In this document: positions 7,770 through 16,373 of the stretch, piece after piece
How positions within the stretch are numbered: the first letter of the stretch is position 1
Layout of the letters: each line of letters begins with the position of its first letter
DNA from: Methanoculleus sp. UBA430
GTDB taxonomy: Archaea; Halobacteriota; Methanomicrobia; Methanomicrobiales; Methanoculleaceae
Assembly (NCBI RefSeq): GCF_002506585.1
Contig: NZ_DAXW01000001.1
Location: forward strand, 1-63,944
DNA: 63,944 nucleotides
Reading direction: 5' to 3'
The notes under the pieces: generated by a model
Database searches by the model: none
Told to the model about the DNA's origin: nothing
The model's input: only the letters and a program-made list of their open reading frames with translations
Program-made: the position numbers and the translations under genes

Positions 7770-7784
7770 GGAGGATTGACGAAT

Positions 7785-8822
7785 ATGTTCAAGTTCGAAA
7801 AAGAGCAGACGGTACACGACTTTAACGGTACCATGATCGGCGGGCAGCCTGGTGAATACCCGACCGTGCTCGGTGCATCCATCTTCTACAACAAACACGA
7901 GGTTGTTCTGGATGACCACACCGGAAAGATCGACAAGCTGAAAGCAGAGGGGCTCTGGAACCGCTGCCAGGAACTCTCGGACCTTACCGGTATTCCCCAC
8001 TTCATTCAGATTATCGGGGAATACGGCGAGGCCTTCGAGAGTTACATCGACTGGTTCTGCAGCATCGACGACAAGACCGCGTTCCTGATGGACTCGTCCG
8101 TCCCGGCGGCGCTCGCCCATGCGTGCGAGTACGTCACCCAGTCGGGCACCGCAGACCGTGCGATCTACAACTCGATCAACGGTTCGATCGGACCGGAGAA
8201 CATCGAGGCGCTGGCCAAGAGCGATGTGAATGCAGCCATCGTCCTCGCCTTCAACCCCGCCGACCCGTCGGTTGCCGGCCGTGAGAAGGTCCTGACCGAG
8301 GGCGGCGTCGCCGGGCAGGAGATGGGAATGCTCGAGATCGCGGAGAAGTGCGGCATCACCCGCCCGATCCTCGATACCGCAGCAACCCCGCTCGGTCTCG
8401 GTTCCGGCGGTTCATACCGCGAGATCCTCGCCTGCAAGGCGATCCACGGTCTGCCGACCGGCGGTGCCTACCACAACATGACCGTCTCCTGGACCTGGCT
8501 CAAGCGGTGGAAGGGAACGAAGAAAGTCCCCTCCCAGCAGCTGGCCGGCCTCGAGGGCAAGGATGCCCTCATCGAGCAGCTCACGCACCACTACCTCGGT
8601 GGTACGGACGGTATGCGCCAGGCGGCCTGGTCTGCACCCGATATCGGATGCAACATGGTTGCAAGCACGCTTGGTGCCGACCTGATCATGTACGGCCCGA
8701 TCGAGAATGTCGAGGCGATGATCACCGCACAGGCCTACGTCGATATCGTTGTGCTGGAAGCGGTGCGCGACCTCGGCATCGAGCCCAAGGTCGATACCCA
8801 CCCGCTCTTCAAACTCGTCTAA
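7785..8822 (+). CDS. mtrH: Tetrahydromethanopterin S-methyltransferase subunit H
   Basis: MtrH is the soluble subunit, a TIM-barrel methyltransferase that transfers the methyl group from methyl-H4MPT to the cob(I)amide on MtrA. It has 345 residues from the ATG at 7785 (MFKFEKEQTVHDFNGTMIGG), the family's normal start; the in-frame TTG at 7776 sits next to the AAGGAGG ribosome-binding site and is rejected. The GGQPGEYPTVLGASIFY block is typical. It is the last gene of the operon, 15 bases after the fused MtrA/G gene, and is followed by a C7-T7 tract that looks like a terminator. Confidence 0.97.
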   Translation: MFKFEKEQTVHDFNGTMIGGQPGEYPTVLGASIFYNKHEVVLDDHTGKIDKLKAEGLWNRCQELSDLTGIPHFIQIIGEYGEAFESYIDWFCSIDDKTAFLMDSSVPAALAHACEYVTQSGTADRAIYNSINGSIGPENIEALAKSDVNAAIVLAFNPADPSVAGREKVLTEGGVAGQEMGMLEIAEKCGITRPILDTAATPLGLGSGGSYREILACKAIHGLPTGGAYHNMTVSWTWLKRWKGTKKVPSQQLAGLEGKDALIEQLTHHYLGGTDGMRQAAWSAPDIGCNMVASTLGADLIMYGPIENVEAMITAQAYVDIVVLEAVRDLGIEPKVDTHPLFKLV

Positions 8823-8823
8823 C

Positions 8824-8837
8824 CCCCCCTTTTTTTA
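8824..8837 (+). terminator. C-run/T-run terminator of the mtr operon
   Basis: Seven Cs and seven Ts begin directly after the mtrH stop. A small hairpin (CACGGC-tcttc-GCCGTG, about 8843-8859) follows. On the opposite strand, a 7-base perfect hairpin (8923-8937) and an A-run at 8942-8946 probably end the convergent EF-Tu-like gene. Confidence 0.55.
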
Positions 8838-8986
8838 GGTCGCACGGCTCTTCGCCGTGGTTGCTCCAGCATCACAGACCCGGCGTGACTGGTGCGAGTC
8901 TCCGGGTTCACGGGTACGGCAGAGGCCCCCGGGGCCTGATTAAAAATGAGTTGATATCTTTGACGGGATCTTCCCGCCCAAACTGC

Positions 8987-9952
8987 TCAGGGCAGTTCGA
9001 TATGTCCGACGATCCGGAGTTTCCCACCCTCGAGATAGTGGAGCACCGCCGTGTCGCCGGGAAGGTAGACGAGATCTTTCTCCAGCACAAGTGAGAGCGT
9101 CGGCTGCCGCCAGTTCCCCTCGTCCCGCACGGCCTCCACCCGCGCCGGGATGAACTGCATCCAGTGGCCGATGTGAAGGACCGTCCCCGCCGTGAGCGGC
9201 GCCGGCCAATACCTGACCAGGGTCCCCCGCGCCTCAAGGCTCGTCCGGGTCCGGATCGCGGGATCGTTTGAGAGGACAAAGCCGCGGTCAAGGTCGTCGG
9301 ACTCGACGTTCTTGAGCGCGAGCCCCACACGGTCGCCTTCGGCGGCCCAGTCGAAGTCGTCGTCGTGCTTCTGGATGGACCGCACCGTGATCGGTTGCTC
9401 CCCGGGGTAGATCTTCAGGGTATCGTGCTTCCTGATCCCACCCCGCACCACGCCGCCGAGAATAACCGTCCCGATACCGCGGACGTTGAAGTGATGATCG
9501 ATGGGGATCGTTCCCACAGCACCGGCGCCGGGCGGAACAGGGTGTCGAGCGTGCGCCAGGTCGAGCAGGAGGTCTCGGAGCGCGATCGGGTCAGCGTCTA
9601 CGAACTCGTAGTGCTCGAGCACCGTTCCCCGGAGAAGCGGCGCGAGGTCACCTGGGGTCAGATAGTTCCGGAGGACGATGTAACCCTGCTTTACCCCTAC
9701 CTCATCGAGTATCAGCACCCACTCCCCGAGTGTCGGGGTGATCTCGCTCACCACGATGAGAACCGCATCCGCCATCGATGCGGCGTAGAAGAGCGGGGCC
9801 AGCCGCTCGGGATACCGGGTCGGTTCGATGATGGTGACGGTATCATCGCCCTTCTTCAGGTTATAGAAGGTGATATCGGATTCCGTGCCCTTCTTCCCGA
9901 GGTCTTTGGCGTAACCACCGGGTCCCAGCACAGCAATGTTCAGGTTGCCCAT
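8987..9952 (-). CDS. EF-Tu/SelB-like protein with degenerate GTPase domain
   Basis: The 321-residue protein has the layout of a translation GTPase shortened to a G-like domain plus beta-barrel domains (from about residue 145, VGTIPIDHHFNVRGIGTVIL, resembling domains 2 and 3 of EF-Tu and archaeal SelB). The P-loop is not functional in form: GPGGYAKD occupies the place of GxxxxGK(S/T). I see no DxxG followed by NKxD. Family knowledge: methanogens carry such SelB/EF-Tu-like paralogues of unknown role. It is a single gene, convergent with mtrH and divergent from btuC. GTP binding is doubtful, and binding to an RNA or protein partner through the barrel domains is only a guess. The ATG at 9952 is the only reasonable start. 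Confidence 0.75.
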   Translation of the reverse strand: MGNLNIAVLGPGGYAKDLGKKGTESDITFYNLKKGDDTVTIIEPTRYPERLAPLFYAASMADAVLIVVSEITPTLGEWVLILDEVGVKQGYIVLRNYLTPGDLAPLLRGTVLEHYEFVDADPIALRDLLLDLAHARHPVPPGAGAVGTIPIDHHFNVRGIGTVILGGVVRGGIRKHDTLKIYPGEQPITVRSIQKHDDDFDWAAEGDRVGLALKNVESDDLDRGFVLSNDPAIRTRTSLEARGTLVRYWPAPLTAGTVLHIGHWMQFIPARVEAVRDEGNWRQPTLSLVLEKDLVYLPGDTAVLHYLEGGKLRIVGHIELP

Positions 9953-10030
9953 ATGGCAGAGAGGTTTGACGGCTCATCGTATCAGGCTTACCCAGATTCC
10001 CTCCAATGCACAAGAATCCGGTCAATCTAC

Positions 10031-10093
10031 GTTTCTAGAAACCTGGCGCGCGGCTATACACAAGATAAGTTTAATAAAGTAAAAAATACTTTA
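10031..10093 (+). promoter_or_regulatory. Palindromes in the btuC promoter region
   Basis: Two perfect inverted repeats lie in the 150 bases between the divergent EF-Tu-like gene and btuC. The first is a 12-base palindrome, GTTTCTAGAAAC, at 10031-10042. The second is TAAAGTA-AAAAA-TACTTTA at 10075-10093, ending 11 bases before the btuC ATG. The surrounding stretch is very AT-rich, as expected for a promoter. They resemble operator sites; the regulator is unknown. I see no cobalamin riboswitch. Confidence 0.45.
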
Positions 10094-10104
10094 CTTAACA
10101 GAGA

Positions 10105-11055
10105 ATGTCCAGAATCAGGTTGATTGCGATTCCGATACTCATTTGCATCCTTCTTGCCAGCATGATCCTTGCTGTGGCCATCGGACCAACCAACGTCTCG
10201 ATCGCATCACTCTTCAGTCCGGAGACGGCAGGGATGATCGTCCGGGACGTCAGGCTTCCACGGGTGATCGCTGCAGCGCTGGTCGGTTGTGCGCTTGCCG
10301 TGGCAGGCACGGCCATGCAGGGACTGTTCAAGAACTCGATGGCGGATCCCTACATCATCGGCACGTCGACCGGCGGGTCCCTCGGGGCCACGCTGTCCAT
10401 CGTCTTCCTGGCAGGTGCAGGTTTGCCGGTTCTCGCATTCGCAGGAGCGGCAATCACCACCTTTGCCGTCTACACCATCGCCCGCCAGGGCGGGAAGATT
10501 CCCGTCGAGACGCTCCTGCTCTCCGGCGTCGCCCTCTCCATGCTCCTCTCCGCATTTCTCTCGTTCCTCATGTATACCTCCGGACGGAGCCTGCACCAGA
10601 TCATGTTCTGGCTGATGGGAGGGTTCTGGAATGTCGCATGGGACGACGTCTTCATCGCCATCCTCATCCCGATCGGGTGCGTGGCCATCTACCTCTATGC
10701 ACGCGATATCAACATCATATCGCTCGGGGAAGAGGACGCGATCCATCTCGGCGTGAATGTCGAACGATTAAAGCGGATCCTCCTCTTTGCGAGCGCATCC
10801 CTGACGGGCATAGCGGTCTCTATCGCAGGGGCAATCGGGTTCATCGGCCTGATCACCCCCCACGTGATGCGCCTGATCGTCGGGCCGGACCATCGCATCC
10901 TCTTTCCTGCAGCCGCCCTTGCAGGCGGGATCCTCCTCGTCTGGTCCGACACGCTCGCAAGGACGTTCGCGAACGACATGCCGGTCGGGATCATCACCGC
11001 CTGCTTCGGCGCACCGTTTTTCATATACCTTCTGCGGAGTCGGATGAGAGCATGA
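10105..11055 (+). CDS. btuC: Cobalamin (BtuC/FecCD family) ABC transporter permease
   Basis: This is the membrane subunit of a type II ABC importer for cobalamin or iron chelates. Its 316 residues hold about nine to ten hydrophobic segments and the family blocks VRLPRVIAAALVGCALAVAG, MQGLFKNSMADPYIIG, GFIGLITPHVMRLIVGPDHR and DTLARTF. The substrate is inferred as cobalamin because a BtuF-type binding domain and transcobalamin-like domains are encoded in the same gene run. Its stop overlaps the start of the ATPase gene by four bases (ATGA). There is no clear ribosome-binding site before the ATG, so the mRNA may have a very short leader. Confidence 0.9.
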   Translation: MSRIRLIAIPILICILLASMILAVAIGPTNVSIASLFSPETAGMIVRDVRLPRVIAAALVGCALAVAGTAMQGLFKNSMADPYIIGTSTGGSLGATLSIVFLAGAGLPVLAFAGAAITTFAVYTIARQGGKIPVETLLLSGVALSMLLSAFLSFLMYTSGRSLHQIMFWLMGGFWNVAWDDVFIAILIPIGCVAIYLYARDINIISLGEEDAIHLGVNVERLKRILLFASASLTGIAVSIAGAIGFIGLITPHVMRLIVGPDHRILFPAAALAGGILLVWSDTLARTFANDMPVGIITACFGAPFFIYLLRSRMRA

Positions 11056-12296
11056 AGCCGGTCGAAATCATCGATATCGACGTCTCTTACGGCGCAAGGA
11101 AGATTCTTGAGGCAGTCTCGTTTTACGCGGACAGGGGCGAGATTCTCGGGATCATCGGGCCGAACGGGTCCGGGAAGACGACACTGCTCAAAGCGATGAG
11201 CCGGATTGTCGCCCCGGATTCGGGAGAGGTCCGTCTCTCCGAACAGGGCCTGGGCACCTTCAGTTTCCGGGATCTGGCGCAACAGGTCGCCGTCGTGCCG
11301 CAGGAGATCTCAATCAGCTTCGATTATACCGTTCGCGAGATCGTCATGATGGGGAGGCACCCCTACATCGGGAGATTCGCTTCCGAGAGATCGGAGGACC
11401 TGGAGATCTGTGACCACGCCATGCACCTTGCAAACGTCACTCACATCGCCGGTTCGTCGGTCCACGAGATCAGCGGCGGCGAACGCCAGCGGGTGCTCAT
11501 CGCGCGGGCGCTCGCACAGGAACCAGAGGTCCTGCTGCTCGACGAGGCCACCTCAAACCTCGATATCAGTCACCAGATCGAAATTCTTAACATCATCAAG
11601 GGTCTCACCGAGGATATCACCGTGATCAGCGTCTTTCACGACCTGAATCTGGCTGCATACTACTGCGACCGCCTGATCGTGCTCAAAGACCGGCGGGTCT
11701 ATGCTGCCGGACCGCCGAAGGATGTCCTGACCCGTGAGACACTCAATACAGTATACGGGATCGATGCACTGGTAAAACCCCATCCCCTGACAGGGAAGCC
11801 GTATATCCTCCCTACGTACAAATACGCCGCGAAACGCCAGCCGGAACGGGGCGTGCACGTCGTCTGCGGCGGCGGGACGGGGTCCGATCTCCTCTACGCT
11901 CTCCACAAGGAGGGATTCCGGGTGAGCACCGGTGTGCTCAACGTTTTCGATACCGACTATGCAACCGCAACGGCATTGAACATACCCTGCGTTACCGAGG
12001 CACCGTTCAGCGCAATCTCTCCGGGCGCCCGCGAGGACCTCGCGCGGTGCATCGCTGCCGCGGATGCGGTCGTCGTAACGGCAATGCCCGTAGGGCAGGG
12101 CAATATCGAGAACATCAGGATACTGGAAGGTTACCGGAATAAGCGGATTGTGCTCCTGAACGGCGACACGCACCGGTCCTTCCAGGACTGCACCGGAGGA
12201 GAGGCAGAAGCGATCATTTACGGGCTGCTTGAACGGGGGGCGGTCACGGCGGAGCGGATCGAGCAGGTCCTGCAGTTCCTTATGGGGTCGGCGTGA
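11052..12296 (+). CDS. btuD: Cobalamin ABC transporter ATPase (BtuD-like) with extra C-terminal domain
   Basis: This is the ATP-hydrolysing subunit of the importer. The first 250 of 414 residues are a standard ABC domain: Walker A GPNGSGKTT, signature ISGGERQRVLIARAL, Walker B EVLLLDEAT, and a switch histidine in VISVFHDLN. Residues 265-414 form a second domain beginning HVVCGGGTGSDLLYALH, with a glycine-rich loop and alternating alpha/beta pattern (AADAVVVTAMPVGQGN). It looks like a small nucleotide- or corrinoid-related fold, known as an extension in some archaeal BtuD proteins; its role is not established. The start overlaps btuC by four bases. A 369-base gap separates it from the surface-protein genes. 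Confidence 0.9.
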   Translation: MKPVEIIDIDVSYGARKILEAVSFYADRGEILGIIGPNGSGKTTLLKAMSRIVAPDSGEVRLSEQGLGTFSFRDLAQQVAVVPQEISISFDYTVREIVMMGRHPYIGRFASERSEDLEICDHAMHLANVTHIAGSSVHEISGGERQRVLIARALAQEPEVLLLDEATSNLDISHQIEILNIIKGLTEDITVISVFHDLNLAAYYCDRLIVLKDRRVYAAGPPKDVLTRETLNTVYGIDALVKPHPLTGKPYILPTYKYAAKRQPERGVHVVCGGGTGSDLLYALHKEGFRVSTGVLNVFDTDYATATALNIPCVTEAPFSAISPGAREDLARCIAAADAVVVTAMPVGQGNIENIRILEGYRNKRIVLLNGDTHRSFQDCTGGEAEAIIYGLLERGAVTAERIEQVLQFLMGSA

Positions 12297-12665
12297 CCCG
12301 CCGCTGCAGGATCGCGGGTACCGACCGGAGATGATGTGCAAGGGCGTGCCCGGGAAGCAAGAGGGGCGGGCATGGGCTGTTGCCGGTAGTCACATGGAGC
12401 CGGTCCGCTGTACGGCTCTGCGTGCCGGGTGCCCTCTCCTGGATCAACCGTATGCGCGCGGCGCCACCCCGGCTGGCGGATCCGGCACAGCCATCCCCCG
12501 CATTTCTCCGCGATAACGTCGTCAAATCGGGCCGGAAACTGCCCTGGAAGGCGCGCCGGCATCAGGGCGTCCGGGTGGAGAACCGGCCTGAATACAAATG
12601 AAAATTAGTTATTGAAGAATCAATTTGTAAAATTTTATTAAGTTATATCAAGTGTACTTGTACTA
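12297..12665. other. Gene-free gap with AT-rich promoter at its right end
   Basis: I see no convincing gene here; small open frames lack ribosome-binding sites and family resemblance. The last 65 bases (12600-12665) turn sharply AT-rich and contain TATA-like stretches (about 12630-12640 and 12643-12650) positioned 15-30 bases before the next ATG. The next gene therefore probably has its own promoter and a very short or absent leader. Confidence 0.5.
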
Positions 12666-15600
12666 ATGAAATCAAACGGTTTTAAAATCTCTATCGGGCT
12701 TATCATGCTCTCACTCATGCTCGTCGGCGTGGTGAGCGCGGCATACCCGATGTTTCACCACGACGGGCAACGAACCGGCTACGTCCCCGAAGACGGGCCG
12801 CAGAACAACACTATCCTCTGGAAGGCCAACCTCGGTGAGTTCGTCGGCGCATCACCAGTGGTGGATGGCGGCCGGGTCTACATCGGGGTCTGGCCGGACA
12901 TGAACTTTGATTCCGAGGAGGAATATTACCTCTTCTGCCTGAATGCCTCCACCGGCAGCGAGGTCTGGAGGAACCCCCTGGGTGCCGGCGAAGGCACCGT
13001 ATCCGGCGCGGCCGTCTCCGGCGACAGGCTCTTTGTCGGATGCATGGACGGGAACCTCTACTGTATCGATACCACGGACGGCAGCACGCTCTGGAACGTT
13101 CCCGTCGATACCGGGAGAGAAGGCGGTAACTGGCACGGCCTCTCCTGCAGCCCGGTTGTGTACGACGACATGGTCCTGGTGACCTCTATGACCGACGGGA
13201 CGCTGCACGCCTTCGATCCCGATGGAAACGAAGTCCGGACGTATACCACCGGAAACAAGACGTTTGCCTACTCTTCGCCGGCTGTCGATGCCGCAGGCCG
13301 GGCGTACTTCGCCGGCAACGCCGTGACAGATGCCCTCTACTGTATCGACATCGATACCGGTGAGGAGATCTGGAACGTCACTACCGACGGACAGGTAAAG
13401 TCGTCGCCGGCGATCGCCGGCAGCATGGTCTATGCCGCGTCGGCAAACCGGCTCTATGCCCTCGACACCGTCACGGGTATCGAGGTCTGGAACAGGTCAG
13501 TCAGTGCATCGTGGGGCACGCCCGCCGTTGCCGGCGGCAGGCTCTATCTCGGCACGGCCGACGGGGTCATGCACTGCCGCGATGCAGAGACCGGAGACGA
13601 AGAGTGGACGTTTACTGCAAACGGCAGGATCGACACCTCACCGGTTGTTGCGAACGATACCGTCTACTTCGCCTCCAACACCAGGACAGCCACAATCTTC
13701 GCGGTTGATACTGCGGGCAACGAAGTCTGGCGGTACGCCACGACCAATTACCTCCAGTCCTCGCCGGCCGTATCGAACGGCATCCTCTACATCGGGTCCG
13801 ATGAAGGGAACCTCTATGCCTTCGGGGAAGGGCAGGTCCCGGAATCGGCGTTTTCCGGGTGGAGCGGAATGGTGAGACTCGCCGAAGGAGAGACCTTCAC
13901 GGTCACGCCGTTCAACAACGAGAGCGCCGTCTACACCGTCAACCGGACCTCGGCCCTCGGCGCGCTGGATGCCGCCGCGATCACAGGTGGTTTCAACTAC
14001 ACCCTCAGGGAGGAAACCTGGGGCTCGTACCTCTACTCCATCGCCGGCATCGTCTACAACGAGACCTCCGGGGATTCATGGCTCTACAGCGTCAACAGCG
14101 TCGCCGCCACCGTCGAAACGACGGACTACCAGCTCGCCGACGGGGATATCGTCACCTACTGGTATGGGGAGTGGGATTCGACGCCCGATACCGCCGGTAC
14201 GGTGGTCAACATCACCGTCTCCATCCCGGCAACGCCCACCCCGGCGCCCGGCCTGTGGAGCGGGACCGTGGCCCTGACCAGGGGAGAGACCTTCGCGGTC
14301 ACGCCGTTCAACAACCAGAGCGCCGTCTACACGGTCAACCGGACCTCGGCCCTCGGAGCGCTGGACGCGGCAGCGACGGCAGGCGGTTTCAACTACACCC
14401 TCAGGGAGGAGAGCTGGGGCTCGTACCTCTACTCCATCGCCGGTATCGCCTACAACGAGACTTCCTGGGACTCCTGGCTCTATGCGGTCAACGGGGCGAC
14501 CGCCGGCGTCGGAGCGGCGGACTACCAGCTCGCCGACGGGGACGTCGTCACCTACTGGTACGGAGCGTGGGATTCGACCCCGGAGACCGCCGACCACGTC
14601 ATCAACATCAACGTCAACGTCTGCGACTTCGCATGGGAAGGAACAGTCAACCTGACGGACGGGCAAACATTCACGGTCACGCCGCTCAACAACGCGAGTG
14701 CCGCCTACACCGTCAACCGGACCTCGGCCCTCGGAGCGCTGGACGCGGCAGCGACGAGAGGCAACTTCAACTATACCCTCAAGGAGGAAAGCTGGGGCTC
14801 GTACCTCTACTCCATCGGCGGTATCGCCTACAACGAAACCTCCTGGGACTCGTGGCTCTATGCGGTCAACGGGGTGACCGCCGGCGTCGGAGCAGCGGAC
14901 TACCAGCTCGCCGACGGGGACGTCGTCACCTACTGGTACGGGGCATGGGATTCGCCACCCGAGAGCGCCGGCGCGGTGGTCAACATCACCGTCTCCATCC
15001 CGACAACGCCCACCCCGACACCGGGAGGGGAGGGAGGAGGAGGCGATTCGCCGGCCTCCTGGATCACCGTCACCCTCGAATCAGGTAAGTTTAACATCAC
15101 CGCGGCAAACAGCGGAAAGACCTACACGGTCGGCCGGCAGACAGCACTGGGTGCCCTCGATGCGACGGGAACCGCCTATACCGTCGACGACTCGTACTAC
15201 CGGGAGTACGGGTCGCTCTTCCTCAACTCCGTCAGGGGCAGAGCAGGCACGGGGACGAAGGGCTGGATGTACCAGGTGAACGGCGAAAGCCCCGCCGTCG
15301 GTGCAAACACATATGCGCTCGCTAACGGCGATGAAGTCGTCTTCTTCTGGAGCGAGGGGATGAGTTCGACCCCGGCGACATCGTCGGACATCGTCCCGAT
15401 CAGGGTTACGATCCCGGCATCGGCCGGCAGTTCGGAATCGAGTTCGTCGGGCGGCGGTTCCGGTTCGTCGGGTTCCGCATCGGACACCGTAACCGAGGGC
15501 TCCAATAAGCCGGGAGCGGCAATCCCGTCGTTCTTCCTCGGGCTGCCGGCCGGGGCCTTCGTCGAACTCGGGGAGTGGGGTCAGGTCTTCTCGTTTTACA

Positions 15601-16373
15601 CCGGCAGCGGGAACACGTCCGCGGAGCAGGTCACCGTATCGGGGAACTCCTTTATCATCAAGCGGAACGGGCTGACCATGGTCCTTACCGCCCGGAACAT
15701 CAACGAAAAGGAAGGGACGGCCACGGGCCTGATCGAGAGCGTCACGGCATCGATCGAGCCCGTCACGGCTAACATCAGCTCGATAGGTCTCGTCGCCGCA
15801 TCGCTGGACCTGAACCTCACCGGCATACCGGGAGACGGCCGCATCGAGATCTCCATCACCGAGACACCCGATGCAGGTGCGGCAAGTGCCTTCCACCTCG
15901 CCGCGGCAGAGAACGGTGAGGAGATCGATGCTCTTGCCTATACCATGACCGTCACGCGGACCAACCTGGAGAACGGCGAGGATATCGCCGGAGCGGTGAT
16001 CCGGATGACCGTAAGCCCCACGTGGGTGGAAGAGCACGGCGGCGTGGACGCCGTCAGGATCGCACGGTCTGCGGAGGACGGCAGATACGAGGTACTCGAA
16101 ACCCGGCCTGCCGGGACCGACAGGAACGGGAACCTGATCTTCGAGGGAATCTCACCCGGCGGCCTCTCGGCCTTCGGCCTGCTGACGGTCACGGCAGCGC
16201 CCGCGGCACAGAATATCCCGGTGAGCACCGCTACCGCTGCCGCCTCCGGTGCACCGACCGCAGCCGGAACGCCTGCGCCTGCAGGAGCATCACCGCTCAT
16301 CATCGCCGGCACGGGCATGGCCCTGCTCATCGGAGCGGCATACCTCTTCATCGAGCGGAGGAGAAGACAATGA
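12666..16373 (+). CDS. Surface protein: PQQ-type beta-propeller, four transcobalamin-like (DUF4430) domains, membrane anchor
   Basis: The 1235-residue exported protein has a signal peptide (1-27, cleaved near VVSA-AYP). A PQQ-type beta-propeller covers about 28-395 (repeats such as GSEVWRNPLG and GNEVWRYATT). Four DUF4430 domains lie at about 397-520, 531-650, 657-780 and 797-918. A Ser/Gly linker leads to a PGF-pre-PGF-like domain (to about 1180, with WVEEHGGVDAVRIAR), then a C-terminal membrane helix and a basic tail. DUF4430 is the domain corresponding to the C-terminal beta domain of transcobalamin and intrinsic factor. With BtuCD upstream and a BtuF fusion overlapping its 3' end (ATGA at 16370), a role in capturing cobamides at the cell surface is a reasonable inference. 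Direct ligand binding is unproven. No ribosome-binding site precedes the ATG. Confidence 0.88.
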   Translation: MKSNGFKISIGLIMLSLMLVGVVSAAYPMFHHDGQRTGYVPEDGPQNNTILWKANLGEFVGASPVVDGGRVYIGVWPDMNFDSEEEYYLFCLNASTGSEVWRNPLGAGEGTVSGAAVSGDRLFVGCMDGNLYCIDTTDGSTLWNVPVDTGREGGNWHGLSCSPVVYDDMVLVTSMTDGTLHAFDPDGNEVRTYTTGNKTFAYSSPAVDAAGRAYFAGNAVTDALYCIDIDTGEEIWNVTTDGQVKSSPAIAGSMVYAASANRLYALDTVTGIEVWNRSVSASWGTPAVAGGRLYLGTADGVMHCRDAETGDEEWTFTANGRIDTSPVVANDTVYFASNTRTATIFAVDTAGNEVWRYATTNYLQSSPAVSNGILYIGSDEGNLYAFGEGQVPESAFSGWSGMVRLAEGETFTVTPFNNESAVYTVNRTSALGALDAAAITGGFNYTLREETWGSYLYSIAGIVYNETSGDSWLYSVNSVAATVETTDYQLADGDIVTYWYGEWDSTPDTAGTVVNITVSIPATPTPAPGLWSGTVALTRGETFAVTPFNNQSAVYTVNRTSALGALDAAATAGGFNYTLREESWGSYLYSIAGIAYNETSWDSWLYAVNGATAGVGAADYQLADGDVVTYWYGAWDSTPETADHVININVNVCDFAWEGTVNLTDGQTFTVTPLNNASAAYTVNRTSALGALDAAATRGNFNYTLKEESWGSYLYSIGGIAYNETSWDSWLYAVNGVTAGVGAADYQLADGDVVTYWYGAWDSPPESAGAVVNITVSIPTTPTPTPGGEGGGGDSPASWITVTLESGKFNITAANSGKTYTVGRQTALGALDATGTAYTVDDSYYREYGSLFLNSVRGRAGTGTKGWMYQVNGESPAVGANTYALANGDEVVFFWSEGMSSTPATSSDIVPIRVTIPASAGSSESSSSGGGSGSSGSASDTVTEGSNKPGAAIPSFFLGLPAGAFVELGEWGQVFSFYTGSGNTSAEQVTVSGNSFIIKRNGLTMVLTARNINEKEGTATGLIESVTASIEPVTANISSIGLVAASLDLNLTGIPGDGRIEISITETPDAGAASAFHLAAAENGEEIDALAYTMTVTRTNLENGEDIAGAVIRMTVSPTWVEEHGGVDAVRIARSAEDGRYEVLETRPAGTDRNGNLIFEGISPGGLSAFGLLTVTAAPAAQNIPVSTATAAASGAPTAAGTPAPAGASPLIIAGTGMALLIGAAYLFIERRRRQ
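13855..15420 (+). repeat. Tandem DUF4430-coding repeats (4 units)
   Basis: Four in-frame units code for the beta domains. Units 1-3 keep long identical DNA stretches, for example from GTCAACCGGACC at 14334 and at 14712 (378 bases apart); units 1 and 2 are 396 bases apart. The third and second units are nearest in sequence, and the fourth (from 15055) is clearly divergent. This points to recent internal duplication of the second/third unit. Confidence 0.85.

Noticed and set aside
9953..10104. Cobalamin riboswitch ahead of btuC.
   Set aside because: The spacer is too short and lacks the conserved B12-box; only short palindromes are present.
13855..15420. CRISPR-like or satellite repeat array.
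   Set aside because: The repeats are about 380-400 bases, in frame, and encode recognisable DUF4430 domains.
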